Notes: generated by a model not told the origin, from the sequence alone. Counted from the first letter of the stretch, positions 43,113 to 52,060 are shown. The stretch: DNA of 64,000 nt from Mesorhizobium tianshanense (GCF_007830515.1 NZ_VLKT01000010.1:1-64000), one strand, 5' to 3'. Translations and numbers: made by a program.

Positions 43113-43327
43113 AGCGAAGGGCCGCTCCGATCTAAGATATAAAATGCCGTTATCTTAATGTCATTATTGTTGCTCAGGTCCGCAAAATCATACCTGAATC
43201 CGTGACCGCTTCGACCAAAGTAAGACGTTGGATTCGGGTGCTTTGATAGCCCCCACGATTCCATGATCGGTTTTACACGGTCAAAAAATTCCTTATTGAC
43301 CGCACTGGATTTGCCTGGATTTCGCAT
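43091..43327 (-). CDS. Unknown protein, upstream half of a split ORF in an AT-rich islet
   Basis: The 78-residue product (MRNPGKSSAVNKEFFDRVKP to GPSLWIKGFA) begins 8 bases left of the rimO stop. It is hydrophilic with an FRYDFADLSNNNDIKITAFYILDR core that looks like paired strands of a small alpha/beta protein. It ends just where the next frame (MDKGLRLNHG) takes over, so the two may be one protein of about 150 residues. No family recognised. It resembles a horizontally acquired orphan by composition. Confidence 0.5.
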   Translation of the reverse strand: MRNPGKSSAVNKEFFDRVKPIMESWGLSKHPNPTSYFGRSGHGFRYDFADLSNNNDIKITAFYILDRSGPSLWIKGFA

Positions 43328-43335
43328 ATTAGCCG

Positions 43336-44649
43336 TCAGACTGCCGAGCCGTAGAGGTCGTAAGCGTCGGCACGGTCGATCTTGACGGTGACGATGTCGC
43401 CGGCGCGCAACGGACGCCGCGACTGGATGTGCACCGAGCCATCGATTTCAGGCGCGTCGTATTTGGTGCGGCCCTTCGCCGAGGTGCCATGCGCCTCGTC
43501 GATCAGGACAGGCAGGCGCTTGCCGACCTTCCTGGCGAGTTGCGTCGCCGAGATCTTCTGCTGGCGCTGCATGAAGCGGTGCCAGCGCGCCTCCTTGATC
43601 TCCTGCGGTACCTGTTCAAGGCCGAGCTCGTTGGAGCGGGCGCCCCTGACCGGCTCGTATTTGAAACAGCCGGCGCGGTCGATCCTGGCTTCGTCCAGCC
43701 AGTCGAGCAGCATCTCGAAATCATCGTCCGTCTCGCCGGGGAAGCCGACGATGAAGGTGGAGCGGATGGCGAGATCCGGACAGATTTCGCGCCAGCCGCG
43801 AATGCGGTCGAGCGTCTTTTCGCCGTGGGCGGGCCGGCGCATGTTCTTCAGCACCTGCGGCGAGGCGTGCTGGAACGGGATATCCAAATAAGGAAGGATC
43901 TTTCCCTCAGCCATCAGCGGGATGACATCGGCGACATGCGGATAGGGGTAGACATAATGCATGCGCACCCAAATGCCGAGCTTACCCAATTCCTCCGACA
44001 GATCGAGGAACTTTGCCCGCACTTCGCGATCGCCGAACATACTTGCCTGGTATTTGATGTCGATGCCGTAGGCGCTGGTGTCCTGCGAAATGACCAGGAT
44101 TTCCTTGACGCCGGCCTTGGCCAGTTTCTCGGCTTCGCGCAGCACGTCGGCCGCCGGCCGCGAGACCAGGTCGCCGCGCAGCGCCGGGATGATGCAGAAG
44201 GTGCAGCGGTTGTTGCAACCCTCCGAAATCTTGAGATAGGCATAGTGGCGCGGCGTGAGCTTGACGCCTTGCGGCGGCAAAAGGTCGACATAGGGATCGT
44301 GCCTCGGGGGCGCGGCCTCATGCACCGCCGCCATCACGCTCTCGTAGGCCTGCGGACCGGTGATGGCGAGAACGTTGGGGTGTTTTTCGCGGATGACGTC
44401 CGGTTCGGCGCCGAGGCAACCGGTGACGATGACCCTGCCGTTCTCCGAAAGGGCGGAGCCGATGGCATCGAGCGATTCATCGCGAGCCGAATCGAGGAAA
44501 CCGCAGGTGTTGACGACGACCAGATCGGCGCCATCATGCTTGCGCGCGATCTCATAGCCCTCGGCGCGCAGGCGCGTGATGATGCGCTCCGAATCCACGA
44601 GGGCTTTCGGGCATCCAAGGCTGACGAAGCTGACGCGAGGGGCGGACAT
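43336..44649 (-). CDS. rimO: Ribosomal protein S12 methylthiotransferase RimO
   Basis: RimO is a radical-SAM enzyme that adds a methylthio group to an aspartate of ribosomal protein S12. The 437-residue protein has the N-terminal cluster domain ([31 protein letters not shown]), the radical-SAM motif [11 protein letters not shown], and a C-terminal TRAM domain ([21 protein letters not shown]). The ATG at 44649 with GGAAA upstream is used; the longer reading adds basic sequence not seen in the family. Confidence 0.96.
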   Translation of the reverse strand: MSAPRVSFVSLGCPKALVDSERIITRLRAEGYEIARKHDGADLVVVNTCGFLDSARDESLDAIGSALSENGRVIVTGCLGAEPDVIREKHPNVLAITGPQAYESVMAAVHEAAPPRHDPYVDLLPPQGVKLTPRHYAYLKISEGCNNRCTFCIIPALRGDLVSRPAADVLREAEKLAKAGVKEILVISQDTSAYGIDIKYQASMFGDREVRAKFLDLSEELGKLGIWVRMHYVYPYPHVADVIPLMAEGKILPYLDIPFQHASPQVLKNMRRPAHGEKTLDRIRGWREICPDLAIRSTFIVGFPGETDDDFEMLLDWLDEARIDRAGCFKYEPVRGARSNELGLEQVPQEIKEARWHRFMQRQQKISATQLARKVGKRLPVLIDEAHGTSAKGRTKYDAPEIDGSVHIQSRRPLRAGDIVTVKIDRADAYDLYGSAV

Positions 44650-44784
44650 GACGGTTTTCCGGCTTTTTCGGGATTGGCGGCGCAGTACCACACTTATTGC
44701 GGCATTGGTATGGCCCGCGGCAGCCCGCGACGAAACACGAAGAATGTATTTGTGCCGATGGCGGAAGCGGCGTGACGGGCGGCG

Positions 44785-45444
44785 TCAGCTCACCGCGTTG
44801 TTCACATGCGGCCAGACTTCCAGCGCGCCTCGATAGACCATGTCGAGCGCGACATAGAGGATGATCAGCAGGCCGATATAGGCAATCCAGCGGTGGCGGT
44901 ACAGCAGCCTTGCTATGAAGCTCGCGGCCAGACCCATCAGCGCGATCGACAGAACCAGGCCGATGATCAGCACGGAGAAATGATCGCGCGCCGCACCAGC
45001 GACCGCCAGAACGTTGTCGAGCGACATCGAGACGTCGGCGACGACGATCTGGAGCGCTGCCTGGCCAAGTGTCTTGCGCGGCGTCTTGCCGGCCACTGCA
45101 TGATCCGCGTCGAAATCGGTGTCGGACAGCGCCTCGGTCGCTTCCAGTTCGTCGGCATGGGAGGTGCGCAGTTCGCGCCACATCTTCCAGCAAACCCACA
45201 GAAGCAGGATGCCACCGGCCAGCAGCAGGCCGACGATCAGGAGCAATTGAACGGTTACTGCCGCAAAGCAGATGCGCAGCACGGTCGCCGCGAGCACGCC
45301 GATGAGGATGGCCTTCTTGCGCTGTTCGGCCGGCAGGCCGGCCGCGGCAAGGCCGATGACGATGGCGTTGTCGCCTGCAAGTACGAGGTCGATGGCGATA
45401 ACCTGGAGCAGGGCCGAGAAGCCTGCGGCGGTAAAAATTTCCAT
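44785..45444 (-). CDS. TerC-family membrane protein (YjbE type)
   Basis: The 219-residue inner-membrane protein has seven spans and the TerC signatures IDLVLAGDNAIVIGLA and VVADVSMSLDNVLAVAGAA, each with conserved Asp-Asn residues thought to bind metal ions. Relatives export manganese or assist metal loading of secreted proteins, and others relate to tellurium resistance; the role here is unassigned. An acidic His/Asp-containing loop (DTDFDADHA) lies between spans 3 and 4. The ATG at 45444 with GGAA upstream is chosen. Confidence 0.87.
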   Translation of the reverse strand: MEIFTAAGFSALLQVIAIDLVLAGDNAIVIGLAAAGLPAEQRKKAILIGVLAATVLRICFAAVTVQLLLIVGLLLAGGILLLWVCWKMWRELRTSHADELEATEALSDTDFDADHAVAGKTPRKTLGQAALQIVVADVSMSLDNVLAVAGAARDHFSVLIIGLVLSIALMGLAASFIARLLYRHRWIAYIGLLIILYVALDMVYRGALEVWPHVNNAVS

Positions 45445-45601
45445 CAACCGGAAGTTCCTTGCTTGTTTGCCGATCATCGGCGTCGAGTATCCGACGCCCT
45501 AACGTGTATGGTTCCCGCGCGTCAAGAGACCGCTTGAAGCCAAGGCCGGTAAACCGGCTGATCGCGGTGGAATCACCATGAACGGGGATTTTCCGCAATC
45601 G

Positions 45602-46372
45602 TCACATCTGCACGGACATTCCGCCGTCAACGGTCAGAACATGCCCGTTGACGAAGGATGCCGCATCGCTGGCCAGGAAAAGGGCGGCGCCGGCGATTTC
45701 CTCCGGCCGTCCCCAGCGTTGCAGCGGAACCCGCTGGCGGGCGAAGGAGAGCATGTCGGGATCTTCCGCCAGCGCAGCATTGGTCTCGGTAGCGAACATC
45801 CCCGGGGCGACGGCGTTGCTGGTTATCCCGTGCGCGCCGTATTCGACGGCCATGCTGCGCATCAGGCCGGTCAGCCCCTGCTTGGCAGCGGGATAGACGG
45901 CATCGCCCGGACGTGCCATCTCGCCAACGATCGAGGTAACAGAGATCAGCCGCCCATGGCCTTGCGCCTTCATGATTTCCGCCGCATCCCGCGACAGCGA
46001 GATCGCCGAAAGCAGATCCGTCCGGATCAGATCAAGGATATCGTCGTCGCCGAACGCGGCGAGCGGCCTCCTGTCGCGGGCGCCGACATTGTTGACGAGG
46101 ATATCGAGCCGGCCACGGGTCTCGGCGATATCCGCGATCGCCTTCCGGCCGGCCGCCACGTCCGCTATGTCGAAGGCCGCCGCCTGGGCACTGCCGCCAC
46201 CCTTGGCGATGGCAGCGACGGCGCCATCGAGCACCGCTGCCGTACGTCCGGTCACAACCACATGAGCTCCCGCTTCGGCAAAGGCGCGCGCGATCTCGAA
46301 GCCGAGCCCGCGCCCACCTCCGGTGATGAGCGCCACACGCCCAGCCAAGGAAAATCTGTCGAAAATGCTCAT
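45602..46372 (-). CDS. SDR-family oxidoreductase (gluconate 5-dehydrogenase-like)
   Basis: The 256-residue enzyme has the cofactor motif TGGGRGLG, NNVG, the catalytic Ser in SVTSIVGEMA, YPAAK with Tyr and Lys, and the C-terminal LTVDGGMSVQ. The FSLAGRVALITGGGRGLGFEIARAF start is that of the gluconate 5-dehydrogenase group, though substrate cannot be proved. The ATG at 46372 has GAGGA upstream; longer readings cross into the divergent AraC gene. It is divergent from the AraC regulator with about 200 bases between starts. Confidence 0.88.
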   Translation of the reverse strand: MSIFDRFSLAGRVALITGGGRGLGFEIARAFAEAGAHVVVTGRTAAVLDGAVAAIAKGGGSAQAAAFDIADVAAGRKAIADIAETRGRLDILVNNVGARDRRPLAAFGDDDILDLIRTDLLSAISLSRDAAEIMKAQGHGRLISVTSIVGEMARPGDAVYPAAKQGLTGLMRSMAVEYGAHGITSNAVAPGMFATETNAALAEDPDMLSFARQRVPLQRWGRPEEIAGAALFLASDAASFVNGHVLTVDGGMSVQM

Positions 46373-46577
46373 GCCAACCGGTCCTCTGCAGGAATAGGGA
46401 TAGTAAAAACGGTGCCATGCGGCAATCGGCGACTGTGTCGCGGCGCGGCGTGGAATCGGCGGAAAATGGCGGGCCAGGCGAGTATTGAGAACGTCAAGAG
46501 GGGTTGATGCAAGCCATCGTCGCAATAGATTACGGGGCCGACGATGCCTGAGAACGTGTTCCTCACAGGAGAGGCTC

Positions 46578-47393
46578 GTGAGGTCTGACGACAACACCCC
46601 CGTCCTTTCCGGGGCGCCTATCCTTTCCGGGGTGCCCGTCCTTTCCGGGGTGATCGGAGAATACCGCGAGTTCGATCCTCCGGCCGCACTCGAAGGGCAT
46701 TTCCGGTGTGTCTGGTCCAATACGTTGCAACCGGACGCGGGGCGCTTATCGGCCGTGGTCCCCGACGGCTGCGTCGACATCACCTGGATCGACGGCGAGC
46801 TGGTCGTGGCGGGCCCCGACATTGCCGTCGCCCTGTCTGTGATGACACCCGGTACTACGGTGATCGGCACCCGCTTCCGACCAGGTGCGGCAAGCCGGTG
46901 GCTTGGCCTGCCGATGTCGGAGATCGTCGGCAGCCGGGTGGCGCTCAGCCATTTCTGGGGCGCGCTGGCGCGCGAAATCGCCCAGAGGATCGGTGATGCG
47001 TCCTCCACGACGGAGCGGATGCGGGCGATGCAAGCGGCACTCTCCAGGCTCGCGCCCGATGTCGAGCCGCCGCCTCCGGACATGGGATTTGCCTTCAACG
47101 CGCTGAAAACGGAATCCGCCGGGCCGGGCATGGCGGTGATCCTCGACCGGCTGGACGTCAGCCCGCGAACGCTTCGCCGCCGCTGCCAGGAGGCTTTCGG
47201 CTACGGTCCGAAGACGCTTGACCGCATCCTCCGTTTCCAGCGGTTTCTGAACCTGGCGCAGCAATCCGCCGAGCCGCGCCTGGCCGATCTTGCGTTCGAT
47301 GCGGGCTATGCCGACCAGGCGCATCTCACGCGCGAGGTGCGGCGTCTGTCGGGTTTCTCGCCCGCAACGGTCCTGCGACAGTTCGGCGCCTGA
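46578..47393 (+). CDS. AraC-family transcriptional regulator with N-terminal tandem repeat
   Basis: The 271-residue protein has a DUF6597-like N-terminal domain (VVPDGCVDITWIDGELVVAGP) and a C-terminal AraC helix-turn-helix pair (LDVSPRTLRRRCQEAFGYGPKTL then RLADLAFDAGYADQAHLTREVRR). The start is GTG 46578, with AGGAGAGG upstream. Residues 9-26 are three repeats of a six-residue unit (PVLSGA, PILSGV, PVLSGV) encoded by an 18-bp tandem repeat. It probably controls the SRPBCC and VOC genes downstream, or the divergent SDR gene. Confidence 0.88.
   Translation: MRSDDNTPVLSGAPILSGVPVLSGVIGEYREFDPPAALEGHFRCVWSNTLQPDAGRLSAVVPDGCVDITWIDGELVVAGPDIAVALSVMTPGTTVIGTRFRPGAASRWLGLPMSEIVGSRVALSHFWGALAREIAQRIGDASSTTERMRAMQAALSRLAPDVEPPPPDMGFAFNALKTESAGPGMAVILDRLDVSPRTLRRRCQEAFGYGPKTLDRILRFQRFLNLAQQSAEPRLADLAFDAGYADQAHLTREVRRLSGFSPATVLRQFGA
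46601..46654 (+). repeat. Three-copy 18-bp tandem repeat inside the AraC gene
   Basis: Units CGTCCTTTCCGGGGCGCC (46601-46618), TATCCTTTCCGGGGTGCC (46619-46636) and CGTCCTTTCCGGGGTGAT (46637-46654) are nearly identical. As the unit is a multiple of three, copy changes add or remove six residues without breaking the frame. Confidence 0.9.
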
Positions 47394-47462
47394 GCTGGCC
47401 GTTTCGTTCAATACGCCACCGCCGTATCCGCTTAGTCTGCCTTCATTGGAAAGGAGGCAGAT

Positions 47463-47861
47463 ATGACTATCTACAGATCCCGTATCATCACCGTGTCTAT
47501 CGACCGGGACTGGCGCGAAGTCTACGACTTCGCCTCCATCCCGGAGAATTTCCAGCGCTGGGCGGCAGGCCTCGGCAGGCGCTTCGAGAGATCGGGCGAG
47601 GACTGGACGGCGGAGGACCCCGACGGCCGGCTCATCCGCATCCGCTTCTCCCGGCCCAACGAATTCGGTGTCCTCGATCACATCGTCTTTGCCGAGGGCA
47701 AGGAAACCCGCAATGCGGTGCGCGTGGTTCCCAACGGCACCGGCGCGGAGGTCATGTTCACGCTTCTGAAGGCGCCGGACATGACGGAGGAGACGTTCGC
47801 CGCCGACGCCGCCGCGGTGCAGCGCGACCTCAACAGCCTGAAGGCAATGCTCGAACGCTGA
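47463..47861 (+). CDS. SRPBCC-domain protein
   Basis: The 132-residue protein has the SRPBCC lipid/ligand-pocket fold: VSIDRDWREVYDFASIPENFQRWA is the usual first helix-grip segment, followed by strands including FGVLDHIVFAEG and MFTLLKAPDMTEETFAADA with the long C-terminal helix. Ligand unknown. It lies 69 bases after the AraC gene, has GGAGG before the ATG, and is followed after 29 bases by a VOC protein, so the three are probably one unit. Confidence 0.82.
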   Translation: MTIYRSRIITVSIDRDWREVYDFASIPENFQRWAAGLGRRFERSGEDWTAEDPDGRLIRIRFSRPNEFGVLDHIVFAEGKETRNAVRVVPNGTGAEVMFTLLKAPDMTEETFAADAAAVQRDLNSLKAMLER

Positions 47862-47890
47862 GCTTCCAAAGAGCACGAAAGGAGAAGATC

Positions 47891-48247
47891 ATGGCCAAAT
47901 CCAGCAACGACAAGCGCATAGACTATGTCGAGTTTTCGGTCGGCGATATCGCGCGCTCGCGCAACTTCTATGGCAAGGCCTTCGGCTGGTCCTTCAAGGA
48001 CTACGGGCCGAGCTATTGCGAGTTCAACGACGGCCGCCTGTTCGGCGGCTTCGCTCTCGGCGGCCAGAAAAAGACGGCGGGCGGACCGCTGGTGATCCTC
48101 TATGCCGACAGGCTGGACGAGACCCAGCGCCGTGTCGAGGAGGTTGGCGGGAAGATCGTCAAGCCCGCCTATTCCTTCCCGGGCGGCCGGCGCTTCCACT
48201 TTTCCGATCCGGACGGCTACGAACTGGCAGTGTGGTCGAGCAAGTGA
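47891..48247 (+). CDS. VOC-family (glyoxalase/bleomycin-resistance fold) protein
   Basis: The 118-residue single-domain protein has the beta-alpha-beta3 VOC fold: IDYVEFSVGDIARSRNFYGKAFGW, then YCEFNDGRLFGGFALGG, VILYADRLDETQRRVEEVGGK and FHFSDPDGYELAVW with the conserved metal-binding Glu. It resembles the YdcJ/VOC group of putative glyoxalases. Activity unknown. GGAGA precedes the ATG, and a rho-independent terminator follows. Confidence 0.87.
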   Translation: MAKSSNDKRIDYVEFSVGDIARSRNFYGKAFGWSFKDYGPSYCEFNDGRLFGGFALGGQKKTAGGPLVILYADRLDETQRRVEEVGGKIVKPAYSFPGGRRFHFSDPDGYELAVWSSK

Positions 48248-48274
48248 GCAAGCCCAAGCAAGTGAGGAAAGCAG

Positions 48275-48310
48275 AGAGAGGCGCCGAGCCGAGCCCGGCG
48301 CCTCTCTTTT
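48275..48310 (+). terminator. Rho-independent terminator after the VOC gene
   Basis: AGAGAGGCGCCG (48275-48286) and CGGCGCCTCTCT (48296-48307) make a perfect 12-bp stem with a 9-base loop, followed by T residues, 27 bases after the stop. Confidence 0.9.
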
Positions 48311-48439
48311 CGAATGGTTTGTGCGGGCATTGGGAACAATGCCGTTCGTGGCGCGAAGCCGAAGATGCTTCGGCCAATGTCAGGCGCTCGCCGACACCTA
48401 GTTGGCGATTGGCTTAGCGCTTGCTTCCTGCTGAAGCGC

Positions 48440-48652
48440 CTATTCCGCCTCTTTCGCCTCGTCCTTTTTGAGGATCGGCGTGTCGGCAGTCGTCGCGGCG
48501 TCGGCAGCCGTCGGTGCACTGCTGTTCGCGATGCTTGCTACTTTGGTTTGCTGATCTACGGAAGCTGTCGTTTTGGTGTGGCCAACACATTCCGCCGCGG
48601 CGCCGGACACTGAAAGGCCCAGAGCGGCGACAACCAAGAGAGCGGTCTTCAT
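48440..48652 (-). CDS. Small exported protein of unknown function
   Basis: The 70-residue product has a signal peptide (residues 1-20, ending GAAA) and a mature part starting ECVGHTKTTASVDQQTKV followed by an alanine/threonine-rich disordered tail ending KEAE. Only one cysteine is present. Short secreted proteins of this kind are common in Mesorhizobium, and I can assign no function. A modest ribosome-binding site (GGAGCC) precedes the ATG. Confidence 0.65.
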   Translation of the reverse strand: MKTALLVVAALGLSVSGAAAECVGHTKTTASVDQQTKVASIANSSAPTAADAATTADTPILKKDEAKEAE

Positions 48653-49068
48653 CCTATGGCTCCTAGCTTTGTTGAGGGCGAGGACAGGCTAGTGGCATAT
48701 CCCCAGGTCGAAAAGTCAACTTTTCGTGCCCGCCCACGAGGCGGCCTTTACACGACAAAACCAAACTCGTTCCTAACCTTTTGATTTTATTATGCCATCG
48801 GCGGCTGCCGGAGAGCGATGAGAACCACGTCTACGCTGATGCAAGCGGCCAACGCAGCGTTTACGGCACGAGCCGATGGGTGCACCAGGTCGTTCAAGCC
48901 CTTATGTAAGCTCATGCGGCGATCGACGGCTGGCGGAGGCGGTGCGTGCGCCGCATGTTCCGAGGAATTCGCCGCAGGCGCGCAGGTTGGGAACCGCATC
49001 GGCAGCCGGTCATTAAATATCGAGGAGCCGCCGGCTCCTCCGCCATACCCCGTTCGGATGGAGAAATC
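48653..49068. other. Intergenic region with a coding remnant upstream of the sugar dehydrogenase
   Basis: These 416 bases hold no intact gene. On the plus strand, 48808-48909 reads as an open remnant (PESDENHVYADASGQRSVYG and onward to a stop at 48907-48909) without a start. A 23-base part (48815-48837) recurs at 50330-50352 with two changes. Positions 49021-49040 hold the GGAGCCGCCGGCTCC palindrome upstream of the sugar-dehydrogenase gene. Confidence 0.5.
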
Positions 49069-50193
49069 ATGCTGCGTATACTCATTGCTTCGTCTTTTCT
49101 TCTTGCCTTCAGTGCGCCCACGCTCGCCCAGGCCCCTTCCAGGAGCATAGAGAGCGAAACAGGCCGTATTGCAATCGAGACCTTTGCCGAAGGGCTCGAA
49201 CACCCCTGGGGCGCGACCTACCTGCCAGACGGTGCGCTGCTGGTCACCGAGCGTCCGGGGCGCCTGCGGCTCGTCTCGACCGACGGGGCCGTTTCCGATC
49301 CGATCGGCGGTGTGCCGGACGTCGTCGCAGGCGGACAAGGCGGCCTGCTGGATGTGGCGCTCGATCCGGATTTTGCCAACAACCGGATGGTCTATCTCTC
49401 CTACTCGGAGGAACGCGGCGGCGCGGCCACATCCGTCGGACGTGGACGTCTGAACGAGAACGAGAGCGCGCTTTCGGACTTCGAAGTGATCTTCCGGCAG
49501 GAACCGGCCGTCTCCGGCCAGAACCACTACGGTTCCCGCCTGGTATTCGCGCCGGACGGCAAGCTCTTCGTCACGCTCGGCGAGCGCTTCAAGATGCGGC
49601 AGGCGCAGGACGCGAACAATCATCTCGGGACGATCGTGCGCATCAATCCCGATGGTTCCGTGCCTGACGACAATCCCTTCGTCGGCAAGGACGGCGCCGA
49701 CGAGATATGGTCCTACGGCCATCGCAATGTGCAAAGCGCGGCGATCCATCCCGAAACCGGCGTGCTCTGGGCAGCGGAACTGGGACCGCGCGGCGGCGAC
49801 GAGCTGAACATTCCGGAAGCAGGCAGGAATTACGGCTGGCCCGTGGTCAGTTGGGGCCGGCACTATTCGGGGGAACGCATCCCCGATCCGTCGACTCGGC
49901 CGGAGTTTGCCGGCACCATCCATAGCTGGACGCCCGTTATCTCGCCTTCCGGCATGACCTTCTACACCGGCGGCATGTTTGCCGACTGGCGAGGCGACCT
50001 CCTGATTGGCGGATTGTCGGCGGAAGGCATCATTCGTGTCAGGATTGATGGCGAGCAGGTCGCGGGTGAGGAAGTCCTCGCTCTCGGCAGGCGTATCCGA
50101 GACGTGGTGCAGGCTCCCGACGGCGCAGTGATGGCGCTGACCGACGAACCAGCGGGGCGGATCTTACGACTGTCGCCGGCAGCCTCGCAGTGA
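49069..50193 (+). CDS. PQQ-type soluble sugar dehydrogenase (YliI/Asd family)
   Basis: The 374-residue periplasmic beta-propeller enzyme has a signal peptide ending TLAQ, then GLEHPWGATYLPDGALLVTERPG, GGLLDVALDPDFANNRMVYLSYSE, the catalytic HYGSRLVFAPDGKLFVTLGER with its His, and WSYGHRNVQSAAIHPETG with the PQQ-contacting residues. Such enzymes oxidise aldoses using PQQ. The start is ATG 49069 with GGAG five bases upstream. It stands alone between two copies of a related coding remnant, which suggests it was inserted as a unit. Confidence 0.9.
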   Translation: MLRILIASSFLLAFSAPTLAQAPSRSIESETGRIAIETFAEGLEHPWGATYLPDGALLVTERPGRLRLVSTDGAVSDPIGGVPDVVAGGQGGLLDVALDPDFANNRMVYLSYSEERGGAATSVGRGRLNENESALSDFEVIFRQEPAVSGQNHYGSRLVFAPDGKLFVTLGERFKMRQAQDANNHLGTIVRINPDGSVPDDNPFVGKDGADEIWSYGHRNVQSAAIHPETGVLWAAELGPRGGDELNIPEAGRNYGWPVVSWGRHYSGERIPDPSTRPEFAGTIHSWTPVISPSGMTFYTGGMFADWRGDLLIGGLSAEGIIRVRIDGEQVAGEEVLALGRRIRDVVQAPDGAVMALTDEPAGRILRLSPAASQ

Positions 50194-50728
50194 TTCCATG
50201 CGGCGCTTCCAGCTGCCCGAGTCGGTTCAAAATGGCGAAGCGATTTGGCTAGGGAAAAGGCAACTGAGTGTTCTTTATTGAATTAATTCAATAAGATAAT
50301 TGGCGGCATCTGGCGGGCCGCGCGAGATAGCGATGAGAACTATGTCTACGCTATAGCCCTCCATAGCCTTCCTTACCGTAAGTTTTGAAGAACGAGGGGC
50401 ACATATCGCTCACCAACCGTGGCGACGGCCACATCCTAAGACTCTGGACGGCCGCTTTGCGCCCGAGTCCGCCGTTCAGTTCGCCGCGGCGGCATCCGAA
50501 CGTTGCCGCCCGTTATCACTGCCGTCGCTGCCTCAACGACAGCAGCTTCGAGACGGGCGCGAGGTGTTCGTGGACGGCGGATTTGCACAGCTTTGAGCCT
50601 GCGCGCGCGAGGCGTCGCTGGGACAAAGCGGAGAGGCCTCGCGCCAGATCTGCACAGGCAAGACCTCAACGCCACTCGGTTGAGCATGATCCGCGTGGAC
50701 GTCGAGCCTGCGGCGTCGCCCGGAGGAC
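50194..50728. other. Intergenic region with decayed gene ends
   Basis: These 535 bases carry no intact gene. The left part is AT-rich and includes a second copy (50330-50352) of the remnant found left of the sugar-dehydrogenase gene, in a frame reading SDENYVYA. The right part contains the end of a short-chain-dehydrogenase pseudogene, listed separately. The rest shows no recognisable feature. Confidence 0.5.
50530..50596 (+). pseudogene. 3' remnant of an SDR-family gene
   Basis: One frame reads L-N-D-S-S-F-E-T-G-A and a neighbouring frame continues R-E-V-F-V-D-G-G-F-A-Q-L followed by TGA at 50594-50596. Joined by one base shift these match the usual C-terminus of short-chain dehydrogenases (S-S-F-V-T-G-A-E-V-F-V-D-G-G-F-A-Q-L). 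No upstream SDR sequence is intact, so only the tail remains. Its neighbours (cupin, pirin, LysR, isochorismatase) commonly occur with SDR genes. Confidence 0.55.
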
Positions 50729-51079
50729 TTACTCCCGTGCCTCCTCCCAGTGGGGATAGGTGACATAGGCGGTGACCGCGCCTTGCTCGTGCGAGCGGAT
50801 CGTGACCTTCTGGCCATTGGGCATATGGACGATCTCGCCCGGCCCTGCGGTAACGCTGTCTGAGTTTCCGGACACCGACAGCCGCCCCTCGAGGACGACC
50901 ATCACATCATCGACGGCCATTGTCTCCTCGAGTGTCTGGTTCGGCCCATAGCGCCCGTAACCGATGGTGATCGGGGAGGCATGGCGCTGGTCGACCAGAT
51001 TGCCCACAAACACGTCCCCGTCCTGTCCCGGGGAACGCTCCAGCACTGCGTCGGTGATGGTGAACTTGCGAACCTTCAT
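50729..51079 (-). CDS. Cupin-domain protein (EutQ-like)
   Basis: The 116-residue protein is a single cupin barrel: VDDVMVVLEGRLSVSG is the central strand pair and GPGEIVHMPNGQKVTIRSHEQG the second conserved motif. The usual His-His metal ligands of cupin motif 1 are not visible, so it may not be a metal enzyme. AAGGAG nine bases before the ATG at 51079 supports this start. It follows the pirin gene on the same strand by 45 bases. Confidence 0.82.
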   Translation of the reverse strand: MKVRKFTITDAVLERSPGQDGDVFVGNLVDQRHASPITIGYGRYGPNQTLEETMAVDDVMVVLEGRLSVSGNSDSVTAGPGEIVHMPNGQKVTIRSHEQGAVTAYVTYPHWEEARE

Positions 51080-51124
51080 GGGAATTGCTCCTTCTAGCTG
51101 GCGTGGTTGAGTCACCTGTGCCGG

Positions 51125-52060
51125 TCAGTCCGGAAGAGGAATGTGCTCATCCCGGTCATCGACCGGGAGGTCGAAGCGCCCCTTGCCCCAGTTCTGCGCG
51201 CGCCATTCGGCTTTGGCCTCTTCGATGCGCTCCTGCGAAGACGCGACGAAATTCCACCAGATATAGCGGGGACCCGAAAGGGTCGCGCCGCCGAGAATCA
51301 TCAGCCGCGCGCCTCTTGCGCCGGCGGCGACCGTGATCCTGTCGCCGGGGCGGAAGACCATCATCCGGCCAGCCTCGAAATCCAGGCCGGCGATCGAGAT
51401 CGAGCCTTCGACGATGTGGATGCCCCGGTCCTCGTGATCGTGCGGCATCGGCAACCGGCTTCCCGGTTCGAGCTGCACATCGGCATAAAATGTCTCCGAA
51501 TACATCGTCGCTGGGGCAGCCTTGCCGTAGGCGTTCCCGAGGATAAGCCGAACCGAGACGCCACGATCCTCGATCACCGGCAGCGCCTCCTTGCCGTAAT
51601 GCTCGAACATGGGCGCCATGTCCTCATGGCTGTCGGGTAGAGCCAGCCAGGTCTGGATCCCGAACAGGCTGTTCGGACCGCTTCGGGCCGCTGCGGACGT
51701 GCGCTCCGAATGGGTGACACCGCGCCCGGCGACCATCCAGTTCAATTCGCCGGGGCGGATGATCTGGTCTGCCCCGGTGCTGTCCCGATGATGGAAGTCG
51801 CCGCGAAAGAGGTACGTAACGGTGCCGAGACCGGTATGCGGGTGCGGTCGGACATCGACGCCTTGCCCGGTCAGCAGCTCGGCAGGGCCGGCCTGATCGA
51901 AGAAGATGAATGGCCCCACCATCTGCCGCTTGGGTGCGGGCAGGGCGCGCCGAACCTCGAAGCCGCCCAGGTCTCGAGCGCGCGGGATGATGAGGGTTTC
52001 GATCGCGTCGAGGCCAACCTCATCGGGGCAGCCCGGTTCGATTGCCGGGTTCCAACTCAT
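51125..52060 (-). CDS. Pirin-family protein
   Basis: The 311-residue cytosolic protein has two cupin barrels. The N-terminal barrel has the metal-binding PHPHTGLGTVTYLF and the later H-S-E-R, together giving three His and one Glu ligands. The C-terminal half includes PMPHDHEDRGIHIVEGSISIAG. Pirins act as quercetinases or redox-sensing regulators. ATG 52060 is used because the ATG at 52069 would sit directly on its ribosome-binding site. It probably forms a unit with the cupin gene downstream. Confidence 0.9.
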   Translation of the reverse strand: MSWNPAIEPGCPDEVGLDAIETLIIPRARDLGGFEVRRALPAPKRQMVGPFIFFDQAGPAELLTGQGVDVRPHPHTGLGTVTYLFRGDFHHRDSTGADQIIRPGELNWMVAGRGVTHSERTSAAARSGPNSLFGIQTWLALPDSHEDMAPMFEHYGKEALPVIEDRGVSVRLILGNAYGKAAPATMYSETFYADVQLEPGSRLPMPHDHEDRGIHIVEGSISIAGLDFEAGRMMVFRPGDRITVAAGARGARLMILGGATLSGPRYIWWNFVASSQERIEEAKAEWRAQNWGKGRFDLPVDDRDEHIPLPD

